Shown here: in pieces, positions 25,517 to 32,816 of the stretch
How positions within the stretch are numbered: the stretch's first letter is position 1
How the letters are laid out: each line of letters starts with the position of its first letter
Assembly (NCBI GenBank): GCA_025454475.1
Contig: JALOOJ010000009.1
Span: 1 to 41,808 of the forward strand
Direction of reading: 5' to 3'
Source: Anaerolineae bacterium
GTDB lineage: Bacteria > Chloroflexota > Anaerolineae > B4-G1 > SLSP01
Length of the DNA: 41,808 bases
Made by a program: the position numbers and the translations under genes
The notes under the pieces: generated by a model
Databases searched by the model: none
Told to the model about the DNA's origin: nothing
What the model saw: the letters and a program-made list of their open reading frames with translations, nothing else

Positions 25517-27715
25517 CTAGATGTCCGATACCTCCCGGTCCCAGATACCCCGATGCTCCAGCATCCACAGTTGTGAGTTGAGCGGGGGCTCGCCCGCCGC
25601 CGGGCGCCGTCGCACATAGGTCCCGTCGGACTTGAGCTCCCAGGCCTGGGCCGTGTCCTGCAGGTGCACGCGCAGGATCCTGTCGCGGATCGAGCGCAGC
25701 AGTGCAGGTTCTTCGACCGGGAACAGTGTCTCGACCCGGCGATCCAGATTGCGCGGCATCAGATCTGCGCTCCCCAGAAGGGCCTCTTCCTCGCCATTGT
25801 TATAGAAGTAGTAGATTCGCGGGTGTTCCAGGAACCGCCCAACGACCGAGGTTACCTGAATGTTGTCGCTGACACCAGGCAGACCGGGTCGGATGCAGCA
25901 CGTGCCACGCACCTGCAGGTCGATCTTAACGCCGGCCCGGGATGCGCGGTACAGCGCCTGGATGCAATCCTCGTCCACAAGCTGGTTCATCTTGAAAGCA
26001 AGGTAGCCATTTCCGTGATCGCGGTGCTGCGCGATTTCGCGATCTATGCGCATAATGATCCGCTCGCGCATGGTACCGGGCGCGACCAGGAGCTTGCGGT
26101 ACTCCTGCTTCCGCGAATACCCCGTCAGCGCGTTGAACAGATCCGCAACGTCGTCGCCGATCTCGGGATCGATCGTGAAGTAGCCAAAGTCTGTGTAGAT
26201 CCGTGCCGTTGCCGCATTGTAGTTGCCGGTAGCGAGGTGGACGTACCGCACCAGCCCCTCCGGTTCACGGCGGACGACCATGCAGAGCTTCGAGTGTGTC
26301 TTCAGCCCGATCAAACCATAGATCACATGGACCCCCGCGCGCTCCAGCGCCTTGGCCCACACGATGTTGTTCTCCTCGTCGAATCGCGCCTTGAGCTCCA
26401 CGAGCACCGCAACCTGTTTCCCGTTCTCCCTGGCCTCCAACAACGCCGAGACTACCGGTGCATTAGGTCCCACGCGGTAAAGCGTCTGCTTGATCGCCAG
26501 AACCGCCGGATCACGAGCGGCCTCAAGCAGGAAATCCACGACGGGTGTGAAGCTGTCGTAGGGATGATAGAGCAGGATGTTCTTGCGGCGTCGGATCGCG
26601 GCAAAGATGCTCTTTCCGCTCGCAAGCGACCGTGACGTGTACGGGATGAAGGGCGGGTCCTTGAGATCGGGGTTGCTGACCTCGGTGAGCTCCATCACCT
26701 GGGCCAGTCCAATGGGACCGTCCACCGTATAGAGCAAGTACGGCGCGATCTCCAAGTTCTGAAGCAGGATGTCGCGAATGTCTCGCGGCATCGCTTTGTG
26801 TACCTCGAGTCGAACCGCTGACCCGAACTGCCGGTTTCCGACGCTCTCCTCGATCGACTCGAGCAAGTCCGAGGCCTCGTCTTCCTCAATCTCCAGGTCC
26901 GCATCGCGGGTCACGCGGAAGGGATAGGCCGCGACCACGTGTAGCCCCGAGAAAAGCATATCTAGGTTCTCGGTGATCACGTCCTCGATCCAGACGAAGT
27001 TCGTGGCCTCCACTGAGTCGAGGCCAAGCGTCTCGTAGGACTCAGCCCGCTCCTCCGCGGGGATGCGCAGCAGCCGCGGGAACGACCCCGGGATCTTGAG
27101 CCTGGCAAACCGGCGCCGCCCGGCAGGATCCTCGACGACCACGGCGAGGTTCAGGCTCAGGTTGCTGATATGCGGGAACGGATGCCCTGGATCGAAGGCC
27201 AGCGGCGTAAGTACGGGGAAGATCTCACGCTCGAAGTGGCGACGCAGAAGCCGCCGCTGCTTGCCCTTTAGCTCCGCATAGGACAAGATGCTGATGCCCG
27301 CTTGCCTCAGCTTGGGCTCCAGATCCTCCCGCCAGCACTTCGTCGCTTCCTCAAAGATCGGCATCAGGTCGCGACGGATCGCCGCCAACTGCTCGGCAGG
27401 CGTCATCCCGTCCGGAGGCGCCTCGACCACGCCGGCGCCTAGCTGGCGACGAAGTCCAGACATGCGGATCATCGCGAACTCATCGACGTTGTTGAAGAAG
27501 ATCGCCAGGAACTTCACCCGCTCCAAGAGCGGATGGCGACCGGGTTCGAGCGCCTCCTGCAACACGCGGTAGTTGAACTTGAGCAGGCTCAGCTCGCGGT
27601 TGAAGTACAGGGAGGGTTCATCGAGGTTGATCGATGGGGGCACCACGGCAGGCAGAGGGGTAACGCTCGTCGTCAGGAGATCCGACTCCAGTGCCTTAAC
27701 TTGCTCCGTTGTCAT
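25517..27715 (-). CDS. ppk1: Polyphosphate kinase 1
   Basis: A 732-residue PPK1. It begins with the N domain (LYFNRELSLLKFNYRVL, FNNVDEFAMIRM), then the head domain, then two phospholipase-D-like catalytic domains. LKTHSKLCMVV near residue 473 holds the autophosphorylated His, and VHLATGNYN follows it. GRFLEHPRIYYF and GSADLMPRNLDRRVE come near the end. The enzyme reversibly makes polyphosphate from ATP. Start ATG with GAAGGAG upstream, behind a TTGCAT-17-TACAAT promoter. The gene is convergent with adk and the CYTH-CHAD gene, making a compact polyphosphate locus. Confidence 0.96.
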   Translation of the reverse strand: MTTEQVKALESDLLTTSVTPLPAVVPPSINLDEPSLYFNRELSLLKFNYRVLQEALEPGRHPLLERVKFLAIFFNNVDEFAMIRMSGLRRQLGAGVVEAPPDGMTPAEQLAAIRRDLMPIFEEATKCWREDLEPKLRQAGISILSYAELKGKQRRLLRRHFEREIFPVLTPLAFDPGHPFPHISNLSLNLAVVVEDPAGRRRFARLKIPGSFPRLLRIPAEERAESYETLGLDSVEATNFVWIEDVITENLDMLFSGLHVVAAYPFRVTRDADLEIEEDEASDLLESIEESVGNRQFGSAVRLEVHKAMPRDIRDILLQNLEIAPYLLYTVDGPIGLAQVMELTEVSNPDLKDPPFIPYTSRSLASGKSIFAAIRRRKNILLYHPYDSFTPVVDFLLEAARDPAVLAIKQTLYRVGPNAPVVSALLEARENGKQVAVLVELKARFDEENNIVWAKALERAGVHVIYGLIGLKTHSKLCMVVRREPEGLVRYVHLATGNYNAATARIYTDFGYFTIDPEIGDDVADLFNALTGYSRKQEYRKLLVAPGTMRERIIMRIDREIAQHRDHGNGYLAFKMNQLVDEDCIQALYRASRAGVKIDLQVRGTCCIRPGLPGVSDNIQVTSVVGRFLEHPRIYYFYNNGEEEALLGSADLMPRNLDRRVETLFPVEEPALLRSIRDRILRVHLQDTAQAWELKSDGTYVRRRPAAGEPPLNSQLWMLEHRGIWDREVSDI

Positions 27716-27792
27716 CCAGGGCTCCTTCGGCCGACGGTATCAGTGCGTGCAGCGACCGCCCCCCCTTGCGCCCGCCACGCGCCTATGCTTAC

Positions 27793-27821
27793 ATTGTACA
27801 GACATTGGCAGGACAATGCAA
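27793..27821 (-). promoter_or_regulatory. Promoter of ppk1
   Basis: On the minus strand TTGCAT (27821-27816), a 17-bp spacer and TACAAT (27798-27793), about 78 nt before the start codon. The promoter is framed by a 7-bp inverted repeat, GCCTATG at 27781-27787 and CATAGGC at 27832-27838, which could be a regulator site. Confidence 0.6.
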
Positions 27822-27892
27822 GGCTGCATATCATAGGCGGGGCGTGCGTCACGTTTTCGGTGCGCGGTGCACGCGCGCCGCGCACGGTCGCG

Positions 27893-27920
27893 TTGACAAA
27901 CGAGTGCCGCATGGTATACT
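27893..27920 (+). promoter_or_regulatory. Strong promoter of the serine tRNA pair
   Basis: Consensus TTGACA (27893-27898), a 16-bp spacer and TATACT (27915-27920), with TGG making an extended -10. Transcription would start about 45 nt before the first tRNA. Confidence 0.8.
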
Positions 27921-27970
27921 GCCCATCGCGTTCAGACGTAGCGCGTCCGAACGTGGTGCGCGAGAGCCGC

Positions 27971-28060
27971 GGAGGGATGGCCGAGCGGACGATGGCGGCG
28001 GTCTTGAAAACCGTAGTGGCTGTAAGGTCACCGTGGGTTCGAATCCCACTCCCTCCGCCA
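27971..28060 (+). tRNA. tRNA-Ser(TGA)
   Basis: The acceptor stem GGAGGGA pairs with TCCCTCC, and the G discriminator and CCA are encoded (28058-28060). The anticodon loop CTTGAAA gives TGA (28005-28007) for UCA codons. A long variable arm, typical of serine tRNAs, and a TTCGAAT T-loop are present. Confidence 0.96.
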
Positions 28061-28103
28061 AAGGCGCAAGGTAGCGGGATCGAGCGACTTAACAGGTGCA
28101 TAC

Positions 28104-28195
28104 GGAGAGGTGCCAGAGTGGACGATTGGGGCTGCCTGCTAAGCAGTTGTGGGGGTTAAACTCCACCCAGGGTTCGAATCCCTGCCTCTCCGCCA
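28104..28195 (+). tRNA. tRNA-Ser(GCT)
   Basis: The acceptor stem GGAGAGG pairs with CCTCTCC, with encoded CCA at the end. The anticodon loop CTGCTAA gives GCT (28138-28140) for AGC/AGU codons. The long variable arm is class II. It lies 43 nt after tRNA-Ser(TGA) and is likely co-transcribed with it. Confidence 0.96.
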
Positions 28196-28200
28196 CAGAT

Positions 28201-28231
28201 AAGCGTCCCGTGACACACGTCCGGGGCGCTT
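28201..28231 (+). terminator. Terminator of the serine tRNA operon
   Basis: AAGCGTCCCG (28201-28210) pairs with CGGGGCGCTT (28222-28231), one G-T pair, followed by CTGTTTGGTTCTT. The 3' arm GGGGCGCTT is shared with the terminator after tRNA-Arg at 38647-38677. Confidence 0.8.
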
Positions 28232-28297
28232 CTGTTTGGTTCTTCTCCCCGAGCATCCTGACGGGGAGTGACGCAGCCTTCCAGGGTACCTGTTGGG

Positions 28298-28633
28298 CTA
28301 GGTCTGTGGCTTGGCGTCCGGCACCTTGTCCCAGCTCACCTCGACCTTGTATTTGGCCACCCCAAGGAGCCAGTCGCCGCAGCGTGCCCAGCCAGCCTTC
28401 AGGTGTCCTTCACCATCACGGACAGCGATCCGGTAGACGAATTGGCCGCGGCCTGACCAGAAGAAGGGTCCTCGGTAGAACAAGGCCGGGCGCGCCTCGA
28501 CGATTACGTAGCCACTCGCAGCTGCCCACCGGGTAAGCAGGCTCTGTGAGCGCCGGACCATCGCGACGATGATCGCCATGATGCCAACCGCGAATAGCAG
28601 CACAATCCCGGCGCCAACCAGATCTCCGTTCAT
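28298..28633 (-). CDS. Small single-pass membrane protein, unknown function
   Basis: A 111-residue protein. Residues 6-27 form one strong transmembrane helix, followed by a soluble domain with RRGPFFW-like (YRGPFFWSGRGQFVYRI) and GWARCGDWLLG motifs. I have a sense that small proteins with this RGPFFW...YR...GWxRCG pattern occur in several phyla, but I know no function. ATG with GGGAGG very close upstream. It follows the winged-helix regulator gene by 36 nt on the same strand, so it is probably the last gene of that operon. Confidence 0.7.
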   Translation of the reverse strand: MNGDLVGAGIVLLFAVGIMAIIVAMVRRSQSLLTRWAAASGYVIVEARPALFYRGPFFWSGRGQFVYRIAVRDGEGHLKAGWARCGDWLLGVAKYKVEVSWDKVPDAKPQT

Positions 28634-28669
28634 ATCCTCCCTAACTGAAACGGACGATGGCGTACTATG

Positions 28670-29284
28670 TTAACCAGGCAGCACCTCGACGACCTCATGC
28701 TCAGCCAGGACGGTGACGATATCCAGGATCTCTGGGGCCAGATCGCGATCGAGCCCTGCCTTGCACATTATCTCGGCGATGGTCAGAGGCTCGGCATCGG
28801 GGAACGGTAGATGGAACAGGAAGCGCCCTTGCGGATCTGTGAGGCTGATGCGGTGCTGCTTGCGCTCGCGTCCGTTGCCCGACCATAGCGTAACGTTGCC
28901 GATCAAACTATCACCGCGGGCAGCCACGAAGTCGGCTCGGGCGTGCAGGCGTTCGCGGACACGTGCGTCCAGTGCATCTCCAGAATGCGGAACGCGGAGC
29001 GACGTTAGGTCGAGAGTCAGCATCAGCGACTCGGCAAGAAGCGTGTAGCGGAAGTAGGGCCGTTTGCCCTCATGGACTTCGGTCTTGCCCGCGATGCCGA
29101 GGACGGCAAGCCCCTCCAGGAAGTCTTGCGCCGTGCGAATGTGAAGCCCCAAGCGTGACGCTGCCTCCGAAGCTGACACGTCCTGATAGGTTGCCAGCAA
29201 AGCCAGAAACGGTCGGGCGTACTCCCTAGCAAGAAAGCTCCCGAGCTGAGCCACCGTCTCGGGATCCGACGTAGACCAGATCAT
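28670..29284 (-). CDS. Winged-helix transcriptional regulator
   Basis: A 204-residue protein. Residues about 15-75 form a winged helix-turn-helix: FLALLATYQDVSASEAASRLGLHIRTAQDFLEGL carries the ArsR/MarR-like recognition-helix pattern, followed by a wing with KTEVHEGKRPYFRYTL. The rest (PHSGDALDARVRER..., a beta-rich middle with GNVTLWSGNG, and a helical end) matches no family I can name. The ATG overlaps the stop of the upstream membrane-protein gene as ATGA. A palindromic operator overlaps the operon promoter, so autoregulation by this protein is the simple hypothesis. Confidence 0.75.
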   Translation of the reverse strand: MIWSTSDPETVAQLGSFLAREYARPFLALLATYQDVSASEAASRLGLHIRTAQDFLEGLAVLGIAGKTEVHEGKRPYFRYTLLAESLMLTLDLTSLRVPHSGDALDARVRERLHARADFVAARGDSLIGNVTLWSGNGRERKQHRISLTDPQGRFLFHLPFPDAEPLTIAEIMCKAGLDRDLAPEILDIVTVLAEHEVVEVLPG

Positions 29285-30105
29285 GACATGATCCCCACGG
29301 GCATCGCGTTCAGCCGGTCGATGATGCGCACGTTATTGCCCTGTGCGAAGAGACCCAGGAAGTCGACGAATACCTGACCGAGCGAGACGCACAACTGGTC
29401 GAAGGATAGATCGTCGCGGTAGCGGAGGTAATCACGACGGGCGATGTGGGCGGTCACGTTGCCCTCCCGGTCGAAGGCGACCCAGGTGTCATCGGCGTAG
29501 TCTCGGTGGAGGCCCAGCACGACACCGTAGTCCTGCCCTTCTATGACCAGGGCAAGGACGACGCGGTTGGGCTCCACATACGGAACCGCGATCAGATTAC
29601 GGCGGCAGAAGTCGGCGAATGCGGCGAGTTCGCGCTCGGTGGTGTCGACTCTGCCTACCGGACGTGGACGGTCTGTATAGCCAATCGCTGCTGCCTCATC
29701 AACAGGCTGAGCAGCGAGCTCGAGCAGATCCCGCCCGCGCCACTTGAGCCGCTTACCAAAGGCCAGGACGCCCATCCATACACCGAAGAATAGAGTCAGG
29801 GCGACGAAGATCGCGGGAACTGCGTTAGGTTGGGGAGGCCTCGTGCCCAAGACTCCCGGATAGGACGCCGCGGTTGCGGCCGCAAAGGCTTGATAGAGGG
29901 CGACGATGAGCAAGCCGTTGCTACGCGTCCGTGAGTAGGCGACGAATGTGTAGGCAGAGAAACCGAAGAAGATGGCGGACATAGCGTAGTAAGCGGGACG
30001 AACACCAACGCTGAGTGTAAGAGCCAGGAATATCAGCAGCGCACTGATTGGCAGAAAGAGCCCCGGGAAAGGGCTATCCGGTTTCAGCCGACGCGTCCCA
30101 TACAT
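29281..30105 (-). CDS. Membrane protein of unknown function, first gene of a regulated operon
   Basis: A 274-residue protein. The N-terminal half has four hydrophobic helices (about residues 15-35, 40-57, 63-80 and 97-115). The C-terminal half is soluble, with ERELAAFADFCRRN and a beta-rich block (VVLALVIEGQDYGVVLGLHRDYADDTW). I recognise no family. The start at 30105 is chosen because GGGAGGT lies 7 nt before it. It is coupled by ATGA overlap to the winged-helix regulator. A consensus promoter with a palindromic operator precedes it, which suggests tightly controlled expression, perhaps of a sensor or stress membrane system. Confidence 0.72.
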   Translation of the reverse strand: MYGTRRLKPDSPFPGLFLPISALLIFLALTLSVGVRPAYYAMSAIFFGFSAYTFVAYSRTRSNGLLIVALYQAFAAATAASYPGVLGTRPPQPNAVPAIFVALTLFFGVWMGVLAFGKRLKWRGRDLLELAAQPVDEAAAIGYTDRPRPVGRVDTTERELAAFADFCRRNLIAVPYVEPNRVVLALVIEGQDYGVVLGLHRDYADDTWVAFDREGNVTAHIARRDYLRYRDDLSFDQLCVSLGQVFVDFLGLFAQGNNVRIIDRLNAMPVGIMS

Positions 30106-30139
30106 TGTGACACCTCCCACGGCCTAATAATGCATGTCG

Positions 30140-30168
30140 TGTATACTTCATTTCACATATAGTATACA
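30140..30168. promoter_or_regulatory. Palindromic operator TGTATACT-N13-AGTATACA
   Basis: Two perfect 8-bp inverted half-sites, 30140-30147 and 30161-30168, separated by 13 nt. One half-site covers the -10 box of the minus-strand promoter, and the other lies just after its transcription start. The A+T content is far above the surroundings. A dimeric repressor bound here would block initiation. Confidence 0.65.
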
Positions 30169-30189
30169 TCCAATGTGAGGCTGTGTCAA
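30161..30189 (-). promoter_or_regulatory. Consensus promoter of the membrane protein-regulator operon
   Basis: On the minus strand TTGACA (30189-30184), exactly 17 bp, then TATACT (30166-30161). It lies about 56 nt before the ATG at 30105 and is the closest match to the sigma-70 consensus in the window. Confidence 0.8.
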
Positions 30190-30347
30190 GACCCATGGGC
30201 CGAAATGCCTGATCTGGGTTGGTATCTTCCCTCCCGACCCTCCGTCCTGCAGGGAGCATCCCTGAGGGAGGCAGCATCCGACATTCGCGCCCCCTCTGCT
30301 CTACACCAGTCGAGGAAATGCGACGGGAACAGATGAGGGGTCCCAAA

Positions 30348-31937
30348 CTACCGAGCCGCCTCAATATCTCGCGGGAAGAGCGGTTCACCGGTGACGACGG
30401 CGTTCCCCGGCTGCAGCATTCCCCAGACGAGGTCCTCGCGTTGTTGAGGGTGTTCCCCCAACCCCAGCGATCGCTGTAGAACGGTCATCCGCTCGGGCAT
30501 TACCGGGTTCAGCAGCACCGACGCCAGCCGCAACGCCTCGGCTGCCGTGTAGAGTATCGTGGCCACGCGCGCTGTCTCGCCCGCCTTTGCGCGGAGCCAG
30601 GGCGCCGTGGTCTCCAGATAGCGGTTGATCTCACGCACTAGTTCAATTGCGAGCGCCAGTGCATCGTTGACCAACAACGCCTCTACCGCCTCAAGGGTGG
30701 GACCAATGACGGTCTCGGCCTTTGTCCGCAGCGCGGCATCCACGTCTGTCTCCGCGTCGGGTGTAGGAACCTGTCCGCCGCAGTAACGCCCTATCATCGT
30801 CACAAGGCGACTCAGCAGATTCCCAAGGTCGTTGGCGAGGTCGGATCGGTAACGCGACGCTATCAGGTCGAGGTTGAAACTGGCATCCCGCCCCGGCGTC
30901 ATCTCGCGCATCAGGAAATAGCGGAAGGCATCGACACCGTAGATGTCAGCCAGGTCCAGCGGTTTCACGACGTTGCCAAGGGACTTGGACATCTTGATAC
31001 CCTCCACGTTCCACCAGCCGTGGGCAAAGATCATCCGCGGCTGGGGCAGACCCAACGCATGCAGCATTGTGGGCCAGTACACGGCGTGCGTGGTCAGTAT
31101 GTCTTTGCCAATGAGGTGGACACAATGAGGCCATAGGGCAGCCAGACGGGAATCGCTCTCCAGGAGCCCCCTACCCCAGTCCTCCCCCTTGACCACAGGA
31201 ATGGGCAAAGGGGAGGGAGTCAGGGCTGCGGTGACGTAGTTGAGCAGCGCGTCGAACCAGACGTAGGTGACGTACTCCGGGTCGAAGGGCAAGGCGATGC
31301 CCCAGGAGAGACGATCGATCGGCCGGCTGATGCATAGGTCGCCGAGCAGTTGCCTGAGGAACCCAAGCACCTCGTTGCGGCGCGTCTCAGGCCGGATGAA
31401 CCCCGGATGGGCCTCGATGTAGTCCACCAGCCAGTCCTGATAGGCGCTCATTCGGAAGAAGTAGTTCTTCTCGGCGAGCCGCTCAACCGGGCGCCCGCAA
31501 TCGGGGCAGAGGCCATCGACGACGTCCTTGTCGGTCCAGAAGCGCTCGTCGGGCACACAATACCAGCCCTCGTAGACCCCGGCGTAGATGTCACCCGTCT
31601 CCCACAGCGCCTGCAGCGCGGACTGAACCACGCGGACATGGCGTGGTTGCGTCGTACGCAGGAAGTCATCGTTGCTGATGTGCAGTCGATCCCACGTCTC
31701 CTGAAACCGCATGACCATTGCATCAGCCTGCTGCTGCGGGGTGATCGCTCGCTCACGTGCCGCGCGCTCGACCTTCTGCCCGTGCTCGTCGGTCCCGGTG
31801 AGGAAGACGGTGTCATCGCCCCGCAGCCGGGCATAGCGAGCCAGCACATCGGCCAGCACAGTGGTGTAGGCATGGCCCAAATGCGGCTCGTCATTAACGT
31901 AGTAGATCGGCGTCGTGATATAGAACGGGTCGTTCAT
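30348..31937 (-). CDS. metG: Methionyl-tRNA synthetase
   Basis: A 529-residue class I synthetase that charges tRNA-Met. HLGH at residues 19-22 is the HIGH motif and KMSKS lies near residue 315. One CPDC zinc knuckle is seen in the connective domain (around residue 145). The C-terminus is the helical anticodon-binding domain, without the tRNA-binding EMAP-type extension. Between VWFDALLNYVTA and HLIGKDILTTHAVYW there is an insertion of about 20-25 residues (LTPSPLPIPVVKGEDWGRGL) at a place where relatives have a short loop. Its DNA is an imperfect inverted repeat. GGGAGGGAG precedes the ATG. Upstream lies a Met-rich leader open reading frame with a terminator and candidate antiterminator. Confidence 0.96.
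   Translation of the reverse strand: MNDPFYITTPIYYVNDEPHLGHAYTTVLADVLARYARLRGDDTVFLTGTDEHGQKVERAARERAITPQQQADAMVMRFQETWDRLHISNDDFLRTTQPRHVRVVQSALQALWETGDIYAGVYEGWYCVPDERFWTDKDVVDGLCPDCGRPVERLAEKNYFFRMSAYQDWLVDYIEAHPGFIRPETRRNEVLGFLRQLLGDLCISRPIDRLSWGIALPFDPEYVTYVWFDALLNYVTAALTPSPLPIPVVKGEDWGRGLLESDSRLAALWPHCVHLIGKDILTTHAVYWPTMLHALGLPQPRMIFAHGWWNVEGIKMSKSLGNVVKPLDLADIYGVDAFRYFLMREMTPGRDASFNLDLIASRYRSDLANDLGNLLSRLVTMIGRYCGGQVPTPDAETDVDAALRTKAETVIGPTLEAVEALLVNDALALAIELVREINRYLETTAPWLRAKAGETARVATILYTAAEALRLASVLLNPVMPERMTVLQRSLGLGEHPQQREDLVWGMLQPGNAVVTGEPLFPRDIEAAR
31181..31216. repeat. Palindromic insert within metG
   Basis: CCTCCCCCTT (31181-31190) and AAGGGGAGG (31208-31216) are inverted arms with one extra base in the first. 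The whole low-complexity patch spans about 31160-31230. It is translated in frame as SPLP-rich sequence, like small palindromic elements that insert into coding sequence in other bacteria. Confidence 0.55.
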
Positions 31938-31972
31938 CGCTCTCCCTCCCTAGTCACGTCAGATAACGGAAA

Positions 31973-31994
31973 GCGCCTCCCTTGCGGGAGGCGC
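31973..31994 (-). terminator. Attenuator terminator of metG
   Basis: On the minus strand GCGCCTCCC, tetraloop GCAA (a GNRA loop), GGGAGGCGC: a perfect 9-bp, mostly G-C stem followed by TTTCCGTT. It lies 36 nt before the metG ATG and 33 nt after the leader open reading frame stop. Formed in the transcript, it should stop polymerase before metG. Confidence 0.75.
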
Positions 31995-32042
31995 CTGGTA
32001 GTTCTCGAACATCCGAGCAGTAGACGGTCAGACCCACCCCAA
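31982..32042 (-). promoter_or_regulatory. Candidate antiterminator pairing in the metG leader
   Basis: Leader codons 26-28 (TTG GGG TGG, 32042-32034) can pair with CCTCCCGCAA (31991-31982), the 5' arm and loop of the terminator. This gives eight base pairs with one bulged G and one U-U mismatch. Pairing here would destroy the terminator. A ribosome at the leader stop codon would cover the first strand; one stalled at Met codons 11-19 would leave it free. Confidence 0.55.
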
Positions 32043-32117
32043 CGCATCACCGCCATGGCTCATCACCATGGCCCTGGGCATCATCATGGCAGTCCGGGCG
32101 ACCACGTAGGTGTTCAT
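32028..32117 (-). CDS. Met-rich leader peptide of metG
   Basis: A 29-residue open reading frame with ATG at 32117-32115 and TGA at 32030-32028. Met is found at positions 1, 11, 12, 13, 17 and 19: three consecutive ATG codons, then ATG GTG ATG. AAGGA lies 9 nt before the start, directly after the predicted transcription start. Codons 16-22 also form a 7-bp hairpin, GCCATGG/CCATGGC (32072-32066 and 32058-32052). The density of Met codons, the position right after a promoter and the terminator that follows are what an attenuation leader of a Met-responsive gene should show. The peptide itself probably has no function. It was too short to be called as a conventional gene. Confidence 0.75.
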   Translation of the reverse strand: MNTYVVARTAMMMPRAMVMSHGGDALGWV

Positions 32118-32137
32118 CCGTTCAGGTCCTTGCTCGT

Positions 32138-32146
32138 AGTATAGCA
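32138..32146 (-). promoter_or_regulatory. Extended -10 promoter of the metG leader
   Basis: TGCTATACT on the minus strand (32146-32138). Predicted start near 32131, only about 14 nt before the leader peptide ATG. The -35 region is weak but holds GTTTG-N6-CAAAC, a possible operator. Confidence 0.6.
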
Positions 32147-32253
32147 TAGTTTGCGTCGCCAAACGCGCTGGTTTCCACTGGTTCCATAGACAGCGATTGG
32201 GATCCCGGGATCTGCGGCATCACGGCAATCGGCGCCATCAGCAATACTGTTGT

Positions 32254-32281
32254 TTGACCCGCCCCAATATCGCTGTACTGT
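32254..32281 (+). promoter_or_regulatory. Promoter of the C_GCAxxG_C_C gene
   Basis: TTGACC (32254-32259), 16-bp spacer, TACTGT (32276-32281); transcription would start about 25 nt before the ATG at 32313. Confidence 0.45.
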
Positions 32282-32312
32282 GGTTCAGACAACGACCATG
32301 GAGGGCACCCTT

Positions 32313-32816
32313 ATGAGTTACGAATATCTTCGAGACCTCATCGCCAGCGAGGCTGAGGCCCGCATGCGCCAAGGTTTCCACTGCTCAGAGGCTGTGCTCA
32401 TGACTTTGGGGCCCTACGTGACGCAGCCCTGGAACCCGGCCTGCATCCGGCTGGCAACGGGGTTTGTCGCCGGCATGGGCGGCACGCGCCAGGATGTCTG
32501 CGGGGCACTGGTCGGCAGCGTGATGGTCCTCGGGGCAGCAGCGGGACGCAACACCGTGGCAGACGACGGCAGGTTGAGGCGCCTCGTGGCGCGTTGTCGC
32601 GATCGCTTCCTCGACGCCTTCGGCACGACACAGTGCGGGCAGATTCGAGAGGCGATCATCGAGATCGACGGTGGACCCGGTACGTGTGCACCGCTCGCGG
32701 GCCAGGTGGCGGGGATGTTGTGGGACCAGCTTGTCGAAGCAGGGCTTGTCATGCAGGATGGAACCGATCTCGGTGTCGATGAGCTAGGGAGAGGACAGCA
32801 ATATGACATCACCTGA
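32313..32816 (+). CDS. C_GCAxxG_C_C family redox-active protein
   Basis: A 167-residue protein with the signature of this family: an early CSEAVL, GFVAGMGGTRQDVCGALVGS carrying the CGAxxG core, then spaced single Cys residues (ARCRDRF, TTQCGQI, PGTCAPL). The family was named for these conserved cysteines, is thought to bind a metal cluster or act in thiol redox chemistry, and has no proven substrate. The start at 32313 follows GGAGG at about 8 nt; the longer upstream frame has no similarity. Its end overlaps the start of the next gene by 14 nt, so the two are co-expressed. Confidence 0.82.
   Translation: MSYEYLRDLIASEAEARMRQGFHCSEAVLMTLGPYVTQPWNPACIRLATGFVAGMGGTRQDVCGALVGSVMVLGAAAGRNTVADDGRLRRLVARCRDRFLDAFGTTQCGQIREAIIEIDGGPGTCAPLAGQVAGMLWDQLVEAGLVMQDGTDLGVDELGRGQQYDIT

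Noticed and set aside
30190-30347. Possible T-box or terminator after metG
   Set aside because: A CAGGGA/TCCCTG stem is present but no T-box consensus, no specifier loop and no T-tract; position downstream of metG also argues against a leader.
32201-32212. 12-bp palindrome GATCCCGGGATC upstream of the C_GCAxxG_C_C gene
   Set aside because: Perfect but without a loop, about 40 bp upstream of the proposed promoter and not repeated elsewhere; not enough to call an operator.
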